64,000 nucleotides of DNA from Nereocystis luetkeana (GCA_031213475.1 JARUPZ010000013.1:1646231-1710230); one strand, 5' to 3'. Shown: positions 35,038 to 46,622, numbered from the stretch's first letter. Notes: generated by a model from the letters alone, not told the origin. Numbers and translations: made by a program.

Positions 35038-35178
35038 GGAACCGTCGCCCGATCGGATGTGGATTACCAGGGCTCCCGAACTCTCTTTTCCGTCAGTGCT
35101 GGTATCCTGGGGGGCAACATCCATTTTCGAAGCGGGCGATTGCGGTACCTCTAAGTTGCTGGCCCTCCTCTGACGCTG

Positions 35179-35526
35179 GTGGTTGGTGTCAGAGGTATCG
35201 ACTGCGCCTTTTGGATGACAGAACGCGGTTGTATTGACCACAAGCCCCAAATACTCAGCCTCACAACCCCTGAAATGGACGTGCTTCAGGCAGCGCAGGA
35301 GGCCTGGATAGACGATGGACACCTGAAGAGAGGAGAAAGGTGCGCCGTGGCAATGGGGCGAGTGTCTGGCTGCTCAATGCCGCGCACCCCTCTGGATGCA
35401 CGCACACGAAAGGAGATGCATGGATGCTTCTCGCGTCCAACTAAGTGTCGCCCTATGGGATTACCCCCCACATCACCACCAGCAGCACCACCACGACCAA
35501 CAAAGGGGATTCCACCCCCGAAGTAA
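35179..35526 (+). CDS. unrecognised ORF
   Basis: About 115 residues with balanced composition ('RGCIDHKPQILSLTTPEMDV', 'EAWIDDGHLKRGERC') and a Pro-rich end. It has no ATG at the first residue and no recognised family. The opposite strand also has a frame here with a weak 'EYLGLVVNT' similarity to reverse transcriptases. Neither reading is secure. Confidence 0.2.
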   Translation: MVGVRGIDCAFWMTERGCIDHKPQILSLTTPEMDVLQAAQEAWIDDGHLKRGERCAVAMGRVSGCSMPRTPLDARTRKEMHGCFSRPTKCRPMGLPPTSPPAAPPRPTKGIPPPK

Positions 35527-35686
35527 AAATAAATAGGGAAGCACTACTGCTGCCTTGGTTATCACGACACTACTCAACACCAATAGCTGTCGCGGGATTG
35601 GCCACTTGGTGACACTGAGCTACACAACATCTGTACCCAACTATGAACCCAAAAACAATGAGAACAATTCAGCCCAAAGGTCTCTC

Positions 35687-37312
35687 CTACGGTCCTTCAG
35701 GGCAGCCGTTTAGTCTTGCCCACTCCATCACAAGCCCGTTCCCGTACAGGGCAGCCGTCGAGTACGTATGATGATCCCATGGGCAGCCTTCTGCCCGCGC
35801 CCACTGCAGTATGTCTAAGCGACCTACCCCTGCTGCACTGGTGCAGGTGTGTTCGTCCCAGGGGCAGCCGTTATACCGGGCCCATTTGAGCATCTCCAAA
35901 TAACCCCCCTCTGCCGCAAGGGCGCATACGCTCTCGTCCCAGGGGCAGCCGTTGCATCGTGCCCATTTGATAACCTCGAGGTGACCTTCCGTTGCTGCTT
36001 CCGTACAGACATCAATATCCCAGGGGCAGCCGTTACGTCGAGCCCATTGAAGCACCCCAAGACGACCTGTTCTGGCTGCTACACTACAGGTAGTAACGTC
36101 CCAGGGGCAGTCGTTACCCCGAGCCCATTGGAGTACCTCGAGATGACCTCTCCTGGCTGCCTCAGAACAAGTAGAAGTATCCCAGGGGCAGCCGTTAGCT
36201 CGCGCCCACTGAAGAATGGCCAGGTTTCCACATGCAGCAGCCCCGCTACATGTATCACTGTCCCAGTAAAAACCATTAGCTCGGGCCCACTGAAGCACGT
36301 CCAGGTGATTTCCCACAGCAGCCATCTCGCATATCTCAGAAGTGTCCCAGGCGTGATGGCTGGCTTGCATCCATTCGAGGATGTCAAGGTGCCCCGTTTC
36401 AGCTGCCACGGAACTGAAGTCAGGGCGCCAGGGGCAGCCGTCAGCGATCATCCACTTCACCGTACTCAGATGCCCGTTTCTAATGGCGGACGAGCACGCC
36501 CTGTGGCACCAGGGACGACCTTGAGCCCTCACCCACTGGAGTATCTCCAGGTGCCCTGCACTGGCAGCCCAAAGGGTCGGGTCCTCTCCCCACTCGGCAC
36601 CGTTCGCCTGAGCCCACTGAAGTACCTCCAGATGCCCGCCAAATATAGCACTCATGCACGTCCCATCGTCCCAATCGCAGCCGTTTGTGCGCGCCCACTG
36701 TAGAACGGCCAGATGTCCGCCCAAAGCAGCCTTCGAGCATGTTTGGACGCTCCAAGGACAGTTCTGGGACCGTGCCCACTGCAGAATATCGAGATGCCCT
36801 GAACGAGCGGCCGCGTTGCAAGTAGTGTTGCCCCATGGGCAGCCGTTTGCACGCGCCCACCGAAGAACGCGCAGGCTACCTCCCATTGCAGCCGCTTCGC
36901 ACAGGATCTTGCGCCAACCGCAATTCTGATCGAATCCCCATTGGATCATTTGAAGATCCCCCCGCGCCGCTGCCGCGAAGCATGTTTTCGTGCGCAATGC
37001 ACATCCGCTCGAGTGGGCATACTTTAGAACCTCAACGCTGCACTGTTTGGCGATACGTTCACAGATCGCCGGTCTCTTCCTCAACCCGCCGTCGAAGCTC
37101 CACTGCAGCTGCGATACTGAGGTGTCCGCGGTTATCGCTCGTGTGGTTTTCGGTAGATTCCCCCAAGCGTTGCTCCATTCCTTCGATACCCCGGCGAAAA
37201 ATGCATACTGGTTGGACAGTAGCTTTGCCAGCATGGTCATGATGTCCCCGTTCGTGTGAAGCCGAAATTCCACTCCGGCAGGTTTGATCCGTGTATCTTG
37301 GCCACCCACCAT
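35687..37312 (-). CDS. ankyrin-type repeat protein, paralogue 1
   Basis: Intact single-exon frame of 541 residues, ATG at 37312-37310. The N-terminal 70 residues include 'LLSNQYAFFAGVSKEWSNAW', which resembles an F-box-like helical module. About 17 units of 27 residues follow, of the form GHL-x-VLQWARANGCPWD-x-x-TC-x-AA. This WAR..GCPWD variant of the ankyrin repeat is common in brown algae and other stramenopiles and is thought to bind proteins. There are no membrane segments or catalytic residues. Paralogue 2 (51676-53313) has the same unit number and order. If the N-terminus is a true F-box, a ubiquitin-ligase adaptor role is possible; that is inference. Confidence 0.85.
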   Translation of the reverse strand: MVGGQDTRIKPAGVEFRLHTNGDIMTMLAKLLSNQYAFFAGVSKEWSNAWGNLPKTTRAITADTSVSQLQWSFDGGLRKRPAICERIAKQCSVEVLKYAHSSGCALRTKTCFAAAARGDLQMIQWGFDQNCGWRKILCEAAAMGGSLRVLRWARANGCPWGNTTCNAAARSGHLDILQWARSQNCPWSVQTCSKAALGGHLAVLQWARTNGCDWDDGTCMSAIFGGHLEVLQWAQANGAEWGEDPTLWAASAGHLEILQWVRAQGRPWCHRACSSAIRNGHLSTVKWMIADGCPWRPDFSSVAAETGHLDILEWMQASHHAWDTSEICEMAAVGNHLDVLQWARANGFYWDSDTCSGAAACGNLAILQWARANGCPWDTSTCSEAARRGHLEVLQWARGNDCPWDVTTCSVAARTGRLGVLQWARRNGCPWDIDVCTEAATEGHLEVIKWARCNGCPWDESVCALAAEGGYLEMLKWARYNGCPWDEHTCTSAAGVGRLDILQWARAEGCPWDHHTYSTAALYGNGLVMEWARLNGCPEGP

Positions 37313-37365
37313 TGAACTATCATTTCTGGGCGTGGGACCGCGAGAACAAACAGTTTATGAGCTAG

Positions 37366-37391
37366 CAGCGTTCAAGGTTTACAGGCTTGAT
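37366..37391 (-). promoter_or_regulatory. conserved upstream block of the ankyrin paralogues
   Basis: The 26 bases here, read in reverse, match 51604-51629 with one difference (core TAAACCTTGAACGCTG). They lie 54-79 bp from the ATG here and 47-72 bp in the paralogue. Conservation could reflect recent duplication or a 5' UTR/promoter role. Confidence 0.45.
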
Positions 37392-37392
37392 T

Positions 37393-37875
37393 GCTGACAA
37401 AGCGAACACAGCACACAGCCAACAGAGGCAGACCTTTGCTGCCTCCTGTACCTCGCGCCGGCACACATCTACACTCCTCGTCGGACATGAGCATTCAAAG
37501 GTTGCTTGAGGCTATCCCGGCCAGCAGTTCCCTAGCTGCTCCTATCGATCTCGCGGCGGTTGCTCCGACTGATATCGCGGCGGTGGGGGACGCAGCGCAA
37601 GAAGTACAGAGAGAGGAGGAAGGGGACCTTTGAATGCTCATGTCCCCTTCCTCCTCTCTCTGTACTTCTTGCGTTGCGCCTCCCGCCGCCGCGGGATCGA
37701 TCGTAGCAACCGCCGCGAGATCGATAGAAGCAGCTCGGGAACTGCTGGCCGGGATGGCCTCAAGCAACCTTTGAATGCTCATGCCCGACGAGGAGTGTAG
37801 ATGTCTGCCGGCGCGAGGTACAGGAGGCAGCAAAGGTCTGCCTCTGTTGACTGTGTGCTGTGTTTGCTTGACAGC
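37393..37875. repeat. 0.48-kb hairpin (inverted repeat, 235-bp arms, 14-nt loop)
   Basis: Arm 1 at 37393-37627 and arm 2 at 37642-37875 are inverted copies with roughly 90% identity by eye. The loop is CTTTGAATGCTCAT, a word also present within the arms. Each arm, read towards the loop, encodes the same peptide motif 'MSIQRLLEAIPASSS', so the structure encodes it on both strands. Confidence 0.9.
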
Positions 37876-37879
37876 TGGT

Positions 37880-38490
37880 TTGTGTGGATGTAGAGCGGCG
37901 GAAATGGCATTTAATAAGGATTTCGATATGGTAAGGCATTATTTGGGCGGGATCCAAAAGTTTGAGATTGAAAGGTTGAATCAACGAACATTCGATTCTC
38001 AATCTAGATTGAAAGATCGGCCGCCAAAAACGCCAATTCAATCTCGAGATTTTCCAAAAGATTGCGATATTTCCAGGGCAATTCAATCCCAATCCCCATC
38101 ACTGCTTGATTGATCAGTCCGGCCATATGATCAATCAACACAAAGGTTGGCGAGCGGAGCAACTCTAACCGAGCCCGCCCGATTTGGTGCTCTCCGGCTC
38201 GAAGAAACGAGACAAGACGACAGCGTGAGCAACATGACTTGTCCTTCCTTTTGCCCTTGCGCGCTTTATAATCTATGACGTGCAAAACAAAGAAAGAACC
38301 AGAGCCAGATCGAGAGGGCATCTCGAGCGATCCAAACGTGGGCTACGATACATTTTCCGAGTACCACCCTTCGAGCTCGATATCCGCCGCCATGAGGAGA
38401 CCTTCCATGAGGAGACATTCCATCAGGAGATTGTTCAAGTGCCCAGTAAGGAGAACGTACAATATATTCACGCTCTTCGGATTTCTACAA
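37880..38490. other. between hairpin and repeat F, nothing recognised
   Basis: No supported gene. The sequence may belong to the duplicated segment but is too diverged to align by eye with 50634-51600. Confidence 0.3.
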
Positions 38491-38810
38491 ACAGGGTGCC
38501 TACCTGACACTTTCTGGAGAGGGTTCTCGTTTCGCGATCTTGGCCAGCGGTCTGGCCATCTTCTATCCAGGCTGCCCGGTGCTCAGAAAGAAAACTGTCA
38601 GGTTCAGCAGTAGTAGCAGCACCAGCAGCAGCAGCAACAGCAGCATCAGTGAAATAAGCAGAAGCAGCAGGCGTTGCGGTAGCCTAAAACATGTTCGTTC
38701 CTGTCGTACCGAGCGAAAACCACAGGTCACAGGCAAGTCTGGCCTGTCCTTTGAGGTAGGGCAACGACATGGAGAAATAAACGCGATGTCGCAACATACA
38801 TCGAAGGGGG
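38491..38810 (+). repeat. duplicated segment F, plus copy
   Basis: Matches the reverse complement of 50276-50633 across 'CAGGGTGC(C/T)TACCTGACAC', 'TCTCGTTTCGCGATCTTGGC', an AGC-rich stretch and 'ATGTCGCAACA'. A shared reading frame gives 'ISRSSRRCGS' and 'NAMSQHTS' here against 'ISRSSRSCGS' and 'NAMSQQTS' there, so it may be an old coding exon. Confidence 0.65.
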
Positions 38811-39470
38811 AGATGTATCAATCGGCGCGCGGGCGAGGTGGCTTCGCAAGCAAGAAGCGTTCCTACGAAATGCCATTGATGTGGGGATCGGGTACTGAGT
38901 CTTAAGACACACATTCAAAGCAAGAAAAGGAACGCTGGACAAGGTTTGACATTCAACTGGGAAGTGGTGTGTAGGGGGCTGCTCATAAACTCAAGCATAC
39001 CGGCCCCCTGAATCTGAAATTCCCGCAATTTTCAGCCCAGTTTTCCCAGTGCTCGATGCATTTCTTAGGCGACCAGGGAATGCCCGAGATGTGCACATCT
39101 GGTCTTGCTTCAAATGTGGTCACGAAGAAACCCCTTGAAGCTCGGCACGTCCGCCTTCGATCTCGTTTCCGGTCAAGTGTAAGAACGTGTGGAGCAGTCC
39201 CACTCGCTTCGACCGGCATCGTGGAGACGCTCTTCGCTGTCATTCCTGGGCATGTGGTTAGGATGTCGTTTCGAAATCTATGGACAGCGTCGACAGCTCG
39301 TTAGTGAGGACCACCTCTACAAGGCATTGTTCGACCTCAGAACATACGTGCGTGCCGCCTGGCCCGCAACGTATGCCTGTTTTTTACCGGCCGATACATG
39401 CTTACGTACACCATCGCCGCCCGTTCACCGCCCGTACCCCGCACGCGAAAAGGGCTACTAGGAGTATGTT
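38811..39470. other. intergenic, no supported gene
   Basis: Frames below 90 residues overlap on both strands without family resemblance. Confidence 0.35.
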
Positions 39471-39474
39471 GGCA

Positions 39475-40770
39475 TGACTGGGTCCATTATGAAACGTTTC
39501 GTGAAGCCTGAACGGGTCAGTAGTCCAGTAGATCCGTGCTTGCCGCGTACACAGGCCAACAATGACGGTGCAATACGTATATACACGACCGGTGGTGTAT
39601 TCAAGCGCATATATACCATCGCTGCTCGTTCGCGTTACCATCGCTGCTCGTTCGCGATACACACCAGGAGGGGCGAAGAACTGTTGTAGCAGGAGTGCGC
39701 GTGCCTAGTTAGGGCTGTCATGGAATTCATTGTGGAGCCGAAAAGCGCCTGCACTCCAGGAACTACGTGCTTGTAATCTGCACAGGCAATACATGGCAGC
39801 AGTGTATTACCTGTCGTGTACCTGATAGTATACACTGCTGTACCAGGTACCAGGTATATACTATCAAATATATCACCGCCGCTCGTTCGACGAACGGGCC
39901 TCGGGTGGGGGGATCACTCACAATGGTGTGCAATGGCCTGGGCTGAGGCTACCATGGAAACTATCGTGGAGCCAACACGAGGGGCTGTCGTGTATCGAAG
40001 CCTATACGCATCATCACGCAAGAGGTATAAGCTGAACACACCAAGAGTATACTGTCTGTGCACGCGGCAAGCACGCACGATGTCTCCTAGAATACCGTCC
40101 CGTTTTGGCTCCACGATAGCTTCCATAATAGCCCTGCTGTAGACCAGACCAACATAAGGGAGTATTTTACCCTTACGAGTTACGCGCGACGGACGAGCGG
40201 CGGTGCTTATCTACATCACCGATAACACGCTGGCGAACATACGAGCGCAGGCAGCAAGCACATCATTCCTGGATTATTGGCCTGTTTCGGCTCGAGGATG
40301 GCTTCCATGATAGCCCTACACCAGGCCAAGGCAAACCTGCTACTCGTTTGCCCATCCGAGGCGTGCAAGGGGGGCGAACGGTGGCGATATCTACCTAAGC
40401 GATTAAATAAACTGACGACATAAGCTCAACCACATCCGTCATCGGCGAATGCACTATGAATAACACGGTCTGCATGAGCACGCGCCAAGCACGTATATTC
40501 TGGAGTACTGGCCGGTATAGGCTCCACCCTACTGTAGTTTCTCATTGTAGTCCTACACTAGTCCAACATACTCCTGCGAGTCCTCGGCGGGTACTATGTA
40601 CGGGTGGCGAACGGGCAGCATTGGTGAAAAAAAGCTTGCATACGCTACCGGCAATGTACTGACGTAGGTTGTGACTGCAGTCGACCCACACGTATCTCCT
40701 GGACTATGGGCCCGTTTCAGCTCCACGATAGCTCCCATGATAGCCCTACACCATGCCAACACACCCACGC
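39475..40770. repeat. repeat family H, three reverse then four forward copies
   Basis: The motif 'TGGCTCCACGATAGCTTCC' plus 'ATAGCCCTACACCAG' recurs at about 40080, 40260, 40490 and 40690 on plus, and about 39480, 39710 and 39935 on minus. Spacing is near 200-240 bp. Several copies adjoin 'CGCGGCAAGCACG' and a GCTCGTTCG word. Confidence 0.65.
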
Positions 40771-40779
40771 TCCTACTAG

Positions 40780-42066
40780 TCATTTTCCCGTCCAGCGTGC
40801 GGAGCGAACGAGCAGCGGTGGTATATTTTACGGGCAGGGCGAGTTGGTGAGGGGCTTGGTACAGTAGGGGCTTCGTTAAGTAGAGGAATATTTGTCTCAT
40901 GTCACGCTTCGTGAAAAATATCTGTACTTCCTAGCGCGGCTTTCGCACTGCTTCAAAATAAACATAATACAGCAAGTACACATATCTACGGAACAAATGC
41001 ACCGATCTACACGCGAGACTTTGGTCCCTAGTAAGTAGGAGTATCCGAGCATCATTGCAGGTATAAAACTTGGTCAACGGAGCGCTTTGGGTCACTAATC
41101 AGGTACATCGGACGTACCGGGAGCTAACAAAAATCGGCACGTTCATCGAGTGACGCCAAACCAAACCATCCGATGTGCTGAATCAAGACACAGCCAGCCT
41201 ATTCCCGAAGGTCAGCTTCCTAGGAGTTGCGCCCTTTAGATAGCACTGGAGCCAAGAAGGAGTTTGAATGTGAGGGAACGAGGGGGGGGGGGGTGACTTC
41301 CTCGTCCCACTTCCAATCACAAAAAACTGTCATCACCAATATTTGCATGTAGAACCAGTACATGATGCAGGTTTCAGCTCTATTGTCCTTCCCACACGTT
41401 GTACATATGGGGTCGGGCGATGTAGCGTTGAGCTGCAACCTCGATTCCATGGTGCGGCCGCTGCTGCCAGATGAAATTGTTGTGGCATTCTTGAAGCTTA
41501 CGCCACTGTATTTTGGCTTCCCATGAATCAGTACTCAACAGCTCGTAACTTCTGCCACACAAGCCCGTTCGAGCACGTGGACCGCGCGATCTCCATGATA
41601 TCGCTGAGCCTACGCGATGAGCTTCTATAGGTCTGGCTGAGCCTGTCGAGCGCACCAGCTTCCGACAACCCTTGCATTCTGCAGGCTGGAGAGCCCACGG
41701 CAGCTTGACCCTACACGATCCCAATAGGCGATGGGCAAAACTTTGACAAGGACCACCAAAAGAGCACAAAACGTCCTCAACAGTCATAAAATAGGACGCT
41801 GATCGCACTTGTGCTTTCTACTGCCGCCATGGTTCCGTGAGGCAAGTTCACCGGAGATCGAATCACCCTCTCGACTCAACTATCACTGGTGTAATCTGGT
41901 TGCACAATCAGTGAGATGTTGAGCTTAAATTTAGCAAACGTTCGAACAAACCGGGCTCTCACTGGTGCCGAAATCTGGCCGAATAAATTTCCCAACTCGT
42001 GATCGAACCAACATTTGGTGGCGACATGAAAAAACGGGAGGGGGCGGGAATGCACCACACCCTGCG
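40780..42066. other. intergenic, no supported gene
   Basis: A 142-residue minus-strand frame at 41380-41808 has no recognised family. Nothing else stands out. Confidence 0.35.
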
Positions 42067-42164
42067 CTTAGCCCGCTTAGGACCGCAGTCCCGTTTTGGG
42101 GACAAAGTACTTGGAATTTGAGTAGTTTGTCCCCAAAACGGGACTGCGGTTCTAAAGGGGTTAA
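42067..42164 (+). mobile_element. foldback MITE family A
   Basis: Arms 'GACCGCAGTCCCGTTTTGGG' and its mirror 'CCAAAACGGGACTGCGGTTC', ending TTAA. Very well preserved. Confidence 0.85.
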
Positions 42165-43190
42165 ACGCTTGAATAAGAAATACACCACCGGTGGTGTACT
42201 TCGCATTGCCGATTGTCAGGAGCTCTCAAAATGTAGGAAGTTCATCATCCGCCTCGAAGGTTAACTACAACCCCATTCGGGCATCTTTATCTCTACGATA
42301 TACTAGTTGTATCAAGACTCGTCCGATCGACGAGTGGAACATTCGCTTTATTTATGCCAAGAAATGAAGCCTCAAGCCACCCCAAGGTTGCTAATTCGCT
42401 CGGTATTCACTCGCGCTGTCGTTTTGTCGATCGACCTCGCCCCTCGGTCAAGCGATCTCGTCGCTCAGCAAAGTCCATACAGGGCAGCACAAAACACAGC
42501 AGCACATTCGCCCGCCAGTCGATCGCGCCATTCGCTCCGTGGCGACAGTCGATCGTCCGGTCGCTGGGTGCTTTTAGTTTTTGTGTGGCCTTTGTCGGTC
42601 GCGCCGTCGGTCGGTCGGTCGCGTCATCGGTCGCGCCGTCGCTGGAAACATGCTGGCTGGTACAGGGTATATTCAGCAGAATTGTAAAAACACCAAAACA
42701 AAGCACGAGAAATGGAAACATGGCAGCGCTTGCGAATTTCTAATTTGATTCGCCAAAAAGTATAGGGGCCCCTTTCGAATTGCCCGAAGGCTGTCCGATG
42801 CTTGCCGTCCAAAAACGCACAAAGGTTGAGATACAAATGTCCTGCTGCGCGGGTTCCCACTATTGTACCGACAGCTATGGTCCGTGTCGATAATTTTTCG
42901 AAGCAAATCCCAGCACCAAAAGGAAACTTTTCTTCGGGTGGCACGGTCTTATCTTAAATGCGAAAGTACCGTCAAACGCTCATCTCCACATGGTCATCGG
43001 TGGATAGATGTATTCTTGGTTCGAGTGACACTTGACTTTTTTCATTGACAACCCTGAAAAAAACGGCAACTTTGATGCGAGGGGTACACTTTTCGCAACT
43101 CAAATACGACCACCATTTTGGGGAGCTCTTGGTAACCAATATTTGTTTCGATAAAAAAATATCACGTTTGACGGAGATATTGGCGTAAAA
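42165..43190. other. intergenic, GTCGGTCGCG-rich patch
   Basis: A short GGTCGGTCGCGCCGTC-type simple repeat at about 42595-42650. No gene is supported. Confidence 0.35.
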
Positions 43191-43193
43191 CAT

Positions 43194-43250
43194 ACCAGGT
43201 ACCTGGTACCAGGTACCAGGTACCTGGCACCTGGTACCTGGCACCTGCTA
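43194..43250. repeat. TACCWGGTA palindrome cluster
   Basis: Four overlapping TACCAGGTA/TACCTGGTA words followed by CACCTGG/TACCTGG variants, the densest cluster of this word in the window. Confidence 0.85.
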
Positions 43251-44224
43251 GATGTATCTCGATGGCTTTAATTGCGAAGAACCTACGATACATCACGATT
43301 TATAAAGAAAGTGCTTGAAACCATTCCTGGTATAGTTCCCCACGCCTGTAAATAATTCCTTTTTCAAACAAACTTTATTTCGCTGTAGATTCATCTTTTT
43401 GCCCATTTCAGCGGGTTTTTAGCCGATTTTGACCAGATATTGGGGGGGGGGGTGGGGGGGAGGGTTGACCACCCATTGATACTTGATTTTAGCATAGGGG
43501 TACGGTTTCTTTTTTCTCGGCTGTCTCTGATTCCCCTAGCCTTGGTGATCACGACCAAGCTCTTCAATTTTTTCAAACTCGACACGTTTCAACCGAAAAC
43601 AAAGTGGGCATATTGCCCTGCACGGATATAAATACTTGAATCTTATTTTTCGACATGACAACCTCGTCCCCAACATTTTTCCTTTAGTTGGTGCCGAAGG
43701 GACAATTTTCAAAGTCTTTCTTTGGTTTGGCGCCGGTGGCTACGACAGGTTCGGCTATTTTGTTCGTTGGCCGCGCTCGTGCTTTTTCAGAACCCAACAG
43801 GCCACAACAGCAGCAGCTCAATAGCAGCAGCAGTAGCAGCAGTGTTGACATGAACGAACAAGAAGACCATTCCATGGGTCCAACGTTACCCAAACCATCT
43901 GGTCCGTGTGAACTTACCTGGCGCACGCGACAAGAGAGATCGCTCCCCGCAAATGGCCCAAACAAGGCCTGAGCTGCTTCTATTAATAGTAATAGTATTA
44001 ATAGTTCTACTTCTTCTCGGGCTCTTCTCAGCATCCACCCTTGCACACCTTCTCCGAGCGTTGTGACGAGCCTTATAACACCGCTATACTGGTACCTGGT
44101 GCCTGGCATACTTGACGAACCTGCTGGCTTTGCCCCAAGGGGTGGGCCAATGCTCTCGTTGCACTGAGGATTATAAAAAGAAGTGAAAAACGTCAGCTGT
44201 GAGTGCTCACGATCGGTCGACACT
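43251..44224. other. intergenic with two TATTAATA words
   Basis: TATTAATA occurs at 43981 and 43996, separated by GTAATAG. The long minus-strand frame through here is treated as repeat-derived. Confidence 0.35.
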
Positions 44225-45395
44225 CCAGGCTGTTTCCTATGCGGATCGATTTCGAGCTTTAGATTTGTAAGTTTTCGATCCCAAAAATGAAAGTATCTGC
44301 TTATGTGGTCCGAATATGTATAATATGACCGGGGAAAAAATCGATTCGAGCATCCGACGGACCAAGTCGTCAGATTTTTGCCCAAAATCCGACGACTTGG
44401 GTCATCAAAATTCAAATCGAAAAATGGCATGCTCTCTAAAATCAAGATGTTATCCACGACAGCAAGCAGCAGCAGAACAATCCTTGAGTTGGATGGTGAC
44501 ACACCTGTATAGCGACGTGGCTTCGCTCCCAGCGCGCTCAAAAATGAATGATCCTGTGTATGCAGTCCCAATATGCAAAATCCAACCGAACTTTTTTTCG
44601 ATTTTGAGGCCGTTTCCTATGCGGTTCGATTTTTGAGCTTCAGATTTTGACCCGATCGCATTTTCAGATGTGAACTTGGCAAATCGAAACAGCCTTCCTA
44701 TGCGGAAAAATCTGATTTATTGTGTGTGTAGAATCGAGCAAACGCCGAGACCAACTGCTGTTTTTGTGGTTTGGCGCCGCGAAGAGACGCGCTGGGTGCG
44801 TTGCCCTGCGCGTAGGACCCAAGCGTGCGAGCCAAGGCGGACTGCCTCTGGTCTGGCGGCAAAGAGACGTGGCGAGTGCGCTAGAGCCAACCTGTCTGGG
44901 TATTTAGTGTTCCATTTTGTGACTGACTGCTGCTGCTGCTGTACAGCAGTGTAAGTCTACGAGTACTCGTACGTATTAACGGAGAGGTGCGTGCCGAGTG
45001 CGCTTCTCTTGGTCTCTAGGCCCGAGCCTACGCCAGGCGACTGTAGTCTGGCCACGGAGGGACGAGCCGCTGGCCGCCCGAGCGTCGGGCGCGAAGCAAC
45101 GTCGCTATACCGCTTTGTCACCATCCAACTCATCGATCGTTCTGCTGCTGCTGTTCGCTGTCATGGATAAGAATTTAGAGAGCATGCCATTTTTCGATTT
45201 GAAAATCTTGTGACCCAAGTCGTCGGGATTGCCAAAATCCGACGACTTCGGTCAACGGATTCCCAAATCGAAAAAAATCCGGTCAGATTTTGCATATTTG
45301 GACTGCATAAGCAGGGTCATTCGTTTTTGAGATCGAAAAACACAAATCTGAAGCTCGAAATCGAACCGCATAGATAGGAAACAGCCGCACTATGC
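44225..45395. repeat. foldback repeat family G
   Basis: 44305-44520 is the inverted copy of about 45100-45265 (shared 'GAGAGCATGCCATTTTTCGA', 'AAATCCGACGACTT', 'CACCATCCAACTCA'). An outer motif 'TTTCCTATGCGG.TCGATTT' occurs at 44230 and 44610 and reversed at 45365. Both arms keep a reading frame for 'SPSNSxIVLLLL' and 'LESMPFFDL'. It looks like a large foldback element with internal copies. Confidence 0.6.
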
Positions 45396-46345
45396 TGCAT
45401 TTGCGCATTTTCTACTTTCCATTGCTTTTTTTTCCCATCAAAATTGAAAAAAAGTCTACCCGATCTGGTCTGACCCGGCGCAAGTTTGTACTCTGTGCTG
45501 TTTGCGGGTGGAGAAAACACATCGTTCGCGGTCGAGGCATTTGCAATTGACAGCAGTAGTACGTTATCAAATCGACGGGCACTGCCAACCTGGCTACTAC
45601 TGCTGTTGTTGGGGGGTTTCCACCTGTTGGTAATTGGGTCGTAGCTCCACGCTTGGATCGGCAGGCGTCGCGGCAGGCTTGCTACAGTAGTCACGAAGCT
45701 CTCACCTCTGTCGGCCTGTCTCTCTCGCCGCCCGTAGTGCAAGCTGATGGGGAGCTCTCGCCGATGACGTTTGTGATGAGGCTGCTGCGTGTTTCTAGGG
45801 TAGCTCGGCCCTTCGACGAGCAGGCTCACCGTTCACGAACCCCGCATCCCGGATGCATCCTCTATGGCCTCGAAAACCACGTGCAACTCCCAAATTTCAT
45901 AACACCCCAAGAGGGAGGTACATACCTTGTGTGTCTCATTTGCTCGGGTGGCCTCCCTTGTTGCGTGCACCAGGTAAGCTGTCACGGATGGTAGTTGGGT
46001 AGCGTTAGACCGAACCAAGTGGTCTTCCCAGACATTTGTTGTCCTGTTGACCTTTGGAGTTGTCCAAAAGCACGAACTCTCTGCGAACAAGTGCGATGAT
46101 ACTACAGCAGTACCAGGTATGACTGATGATGTTCCCACATTATTACTACCAGGTATTGCTCATTTCGCTGGCATCCCCCTGTGGTCATCAAATCCGGCAA
46201 AAAAGGAATTCAAGGAATTTGGACTTCGTGACACTTTGCACACCTACAATATACCTGACCTGGTATATGTCTATGTGTACTGCAGTACCAGAAAGCTGTA
46301 CGTGGTTGGAAATAAATTGTCAGGGTTTTTCGCCGAGTCAGGTCA
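45396..46345. other. intergenic, no supported gene
   Basis: A 170-residue minus-strand frame (45317-45829) has no recognised family. TACCAGGTA words lie at 46108 and 46149. Confidence 0.35.
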
Positions 46346-46347
46346 AC

Positions 46348-46560
46348 CTCACGGGTCGGGTCCGGTCGGGTCGGGTCAGTCTGACCCGATCTGACCCGAC
46401 CCCACCCGCGAAAAATTTGAGGTGTGTTGACTTGACCCGACCCAACCCGCGAGATTGTGAAAGCTTCTTGGCCCGACCCAACCCGACCCGACCCGACCGT
46501 GTCAGATTTTGAACACTTCCTGACCCGACCCGACCCGACCCTTGACATTATGAAGACCCG
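46348..46560. repeat. GGGTC/GACCC pentamer repeat with inversion
   Basis: GGGTC units run to about 46380 and then switch to GACCC units, forming a self-complementary junction at 'CAGTCTGACCCGATCTGACC'. Units decay towards 46560. Confidence 0.85.
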
Positions 46561-46622
46561 GTGATGCGCGAAAAGCCCTGGAAATTCAATTTTCGAGCGA
46601 AACACATCGAGGTAGGGCGGTG

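Noticed and set aside
34981..35322. Reverse transcriptase fragment ('EYLGLVVNT') on minus
   Set aside because: A single short resemblance without the catalytic Asp motifs; not enough to call.
35849..36703. 284-residue frame antisense to ankyrin paralogue 1
   Set aside because: Periodic shadow of the 81-nt repeat; the minus-strand protein matches a known family.
43684..44571. 295-residue minus-strand frame
   Set aside because: Passes through repeat G and Leu/Cys codon runs; its recognisable parts are repeat peptides, not a domain.
45317..45829. 170-residue minus-strand ORF as a gene
   Set aside because: A short kelch-like 'YDPITNRW' was noted, but there is no repeat of it, no splice context and part lies in repeat G.
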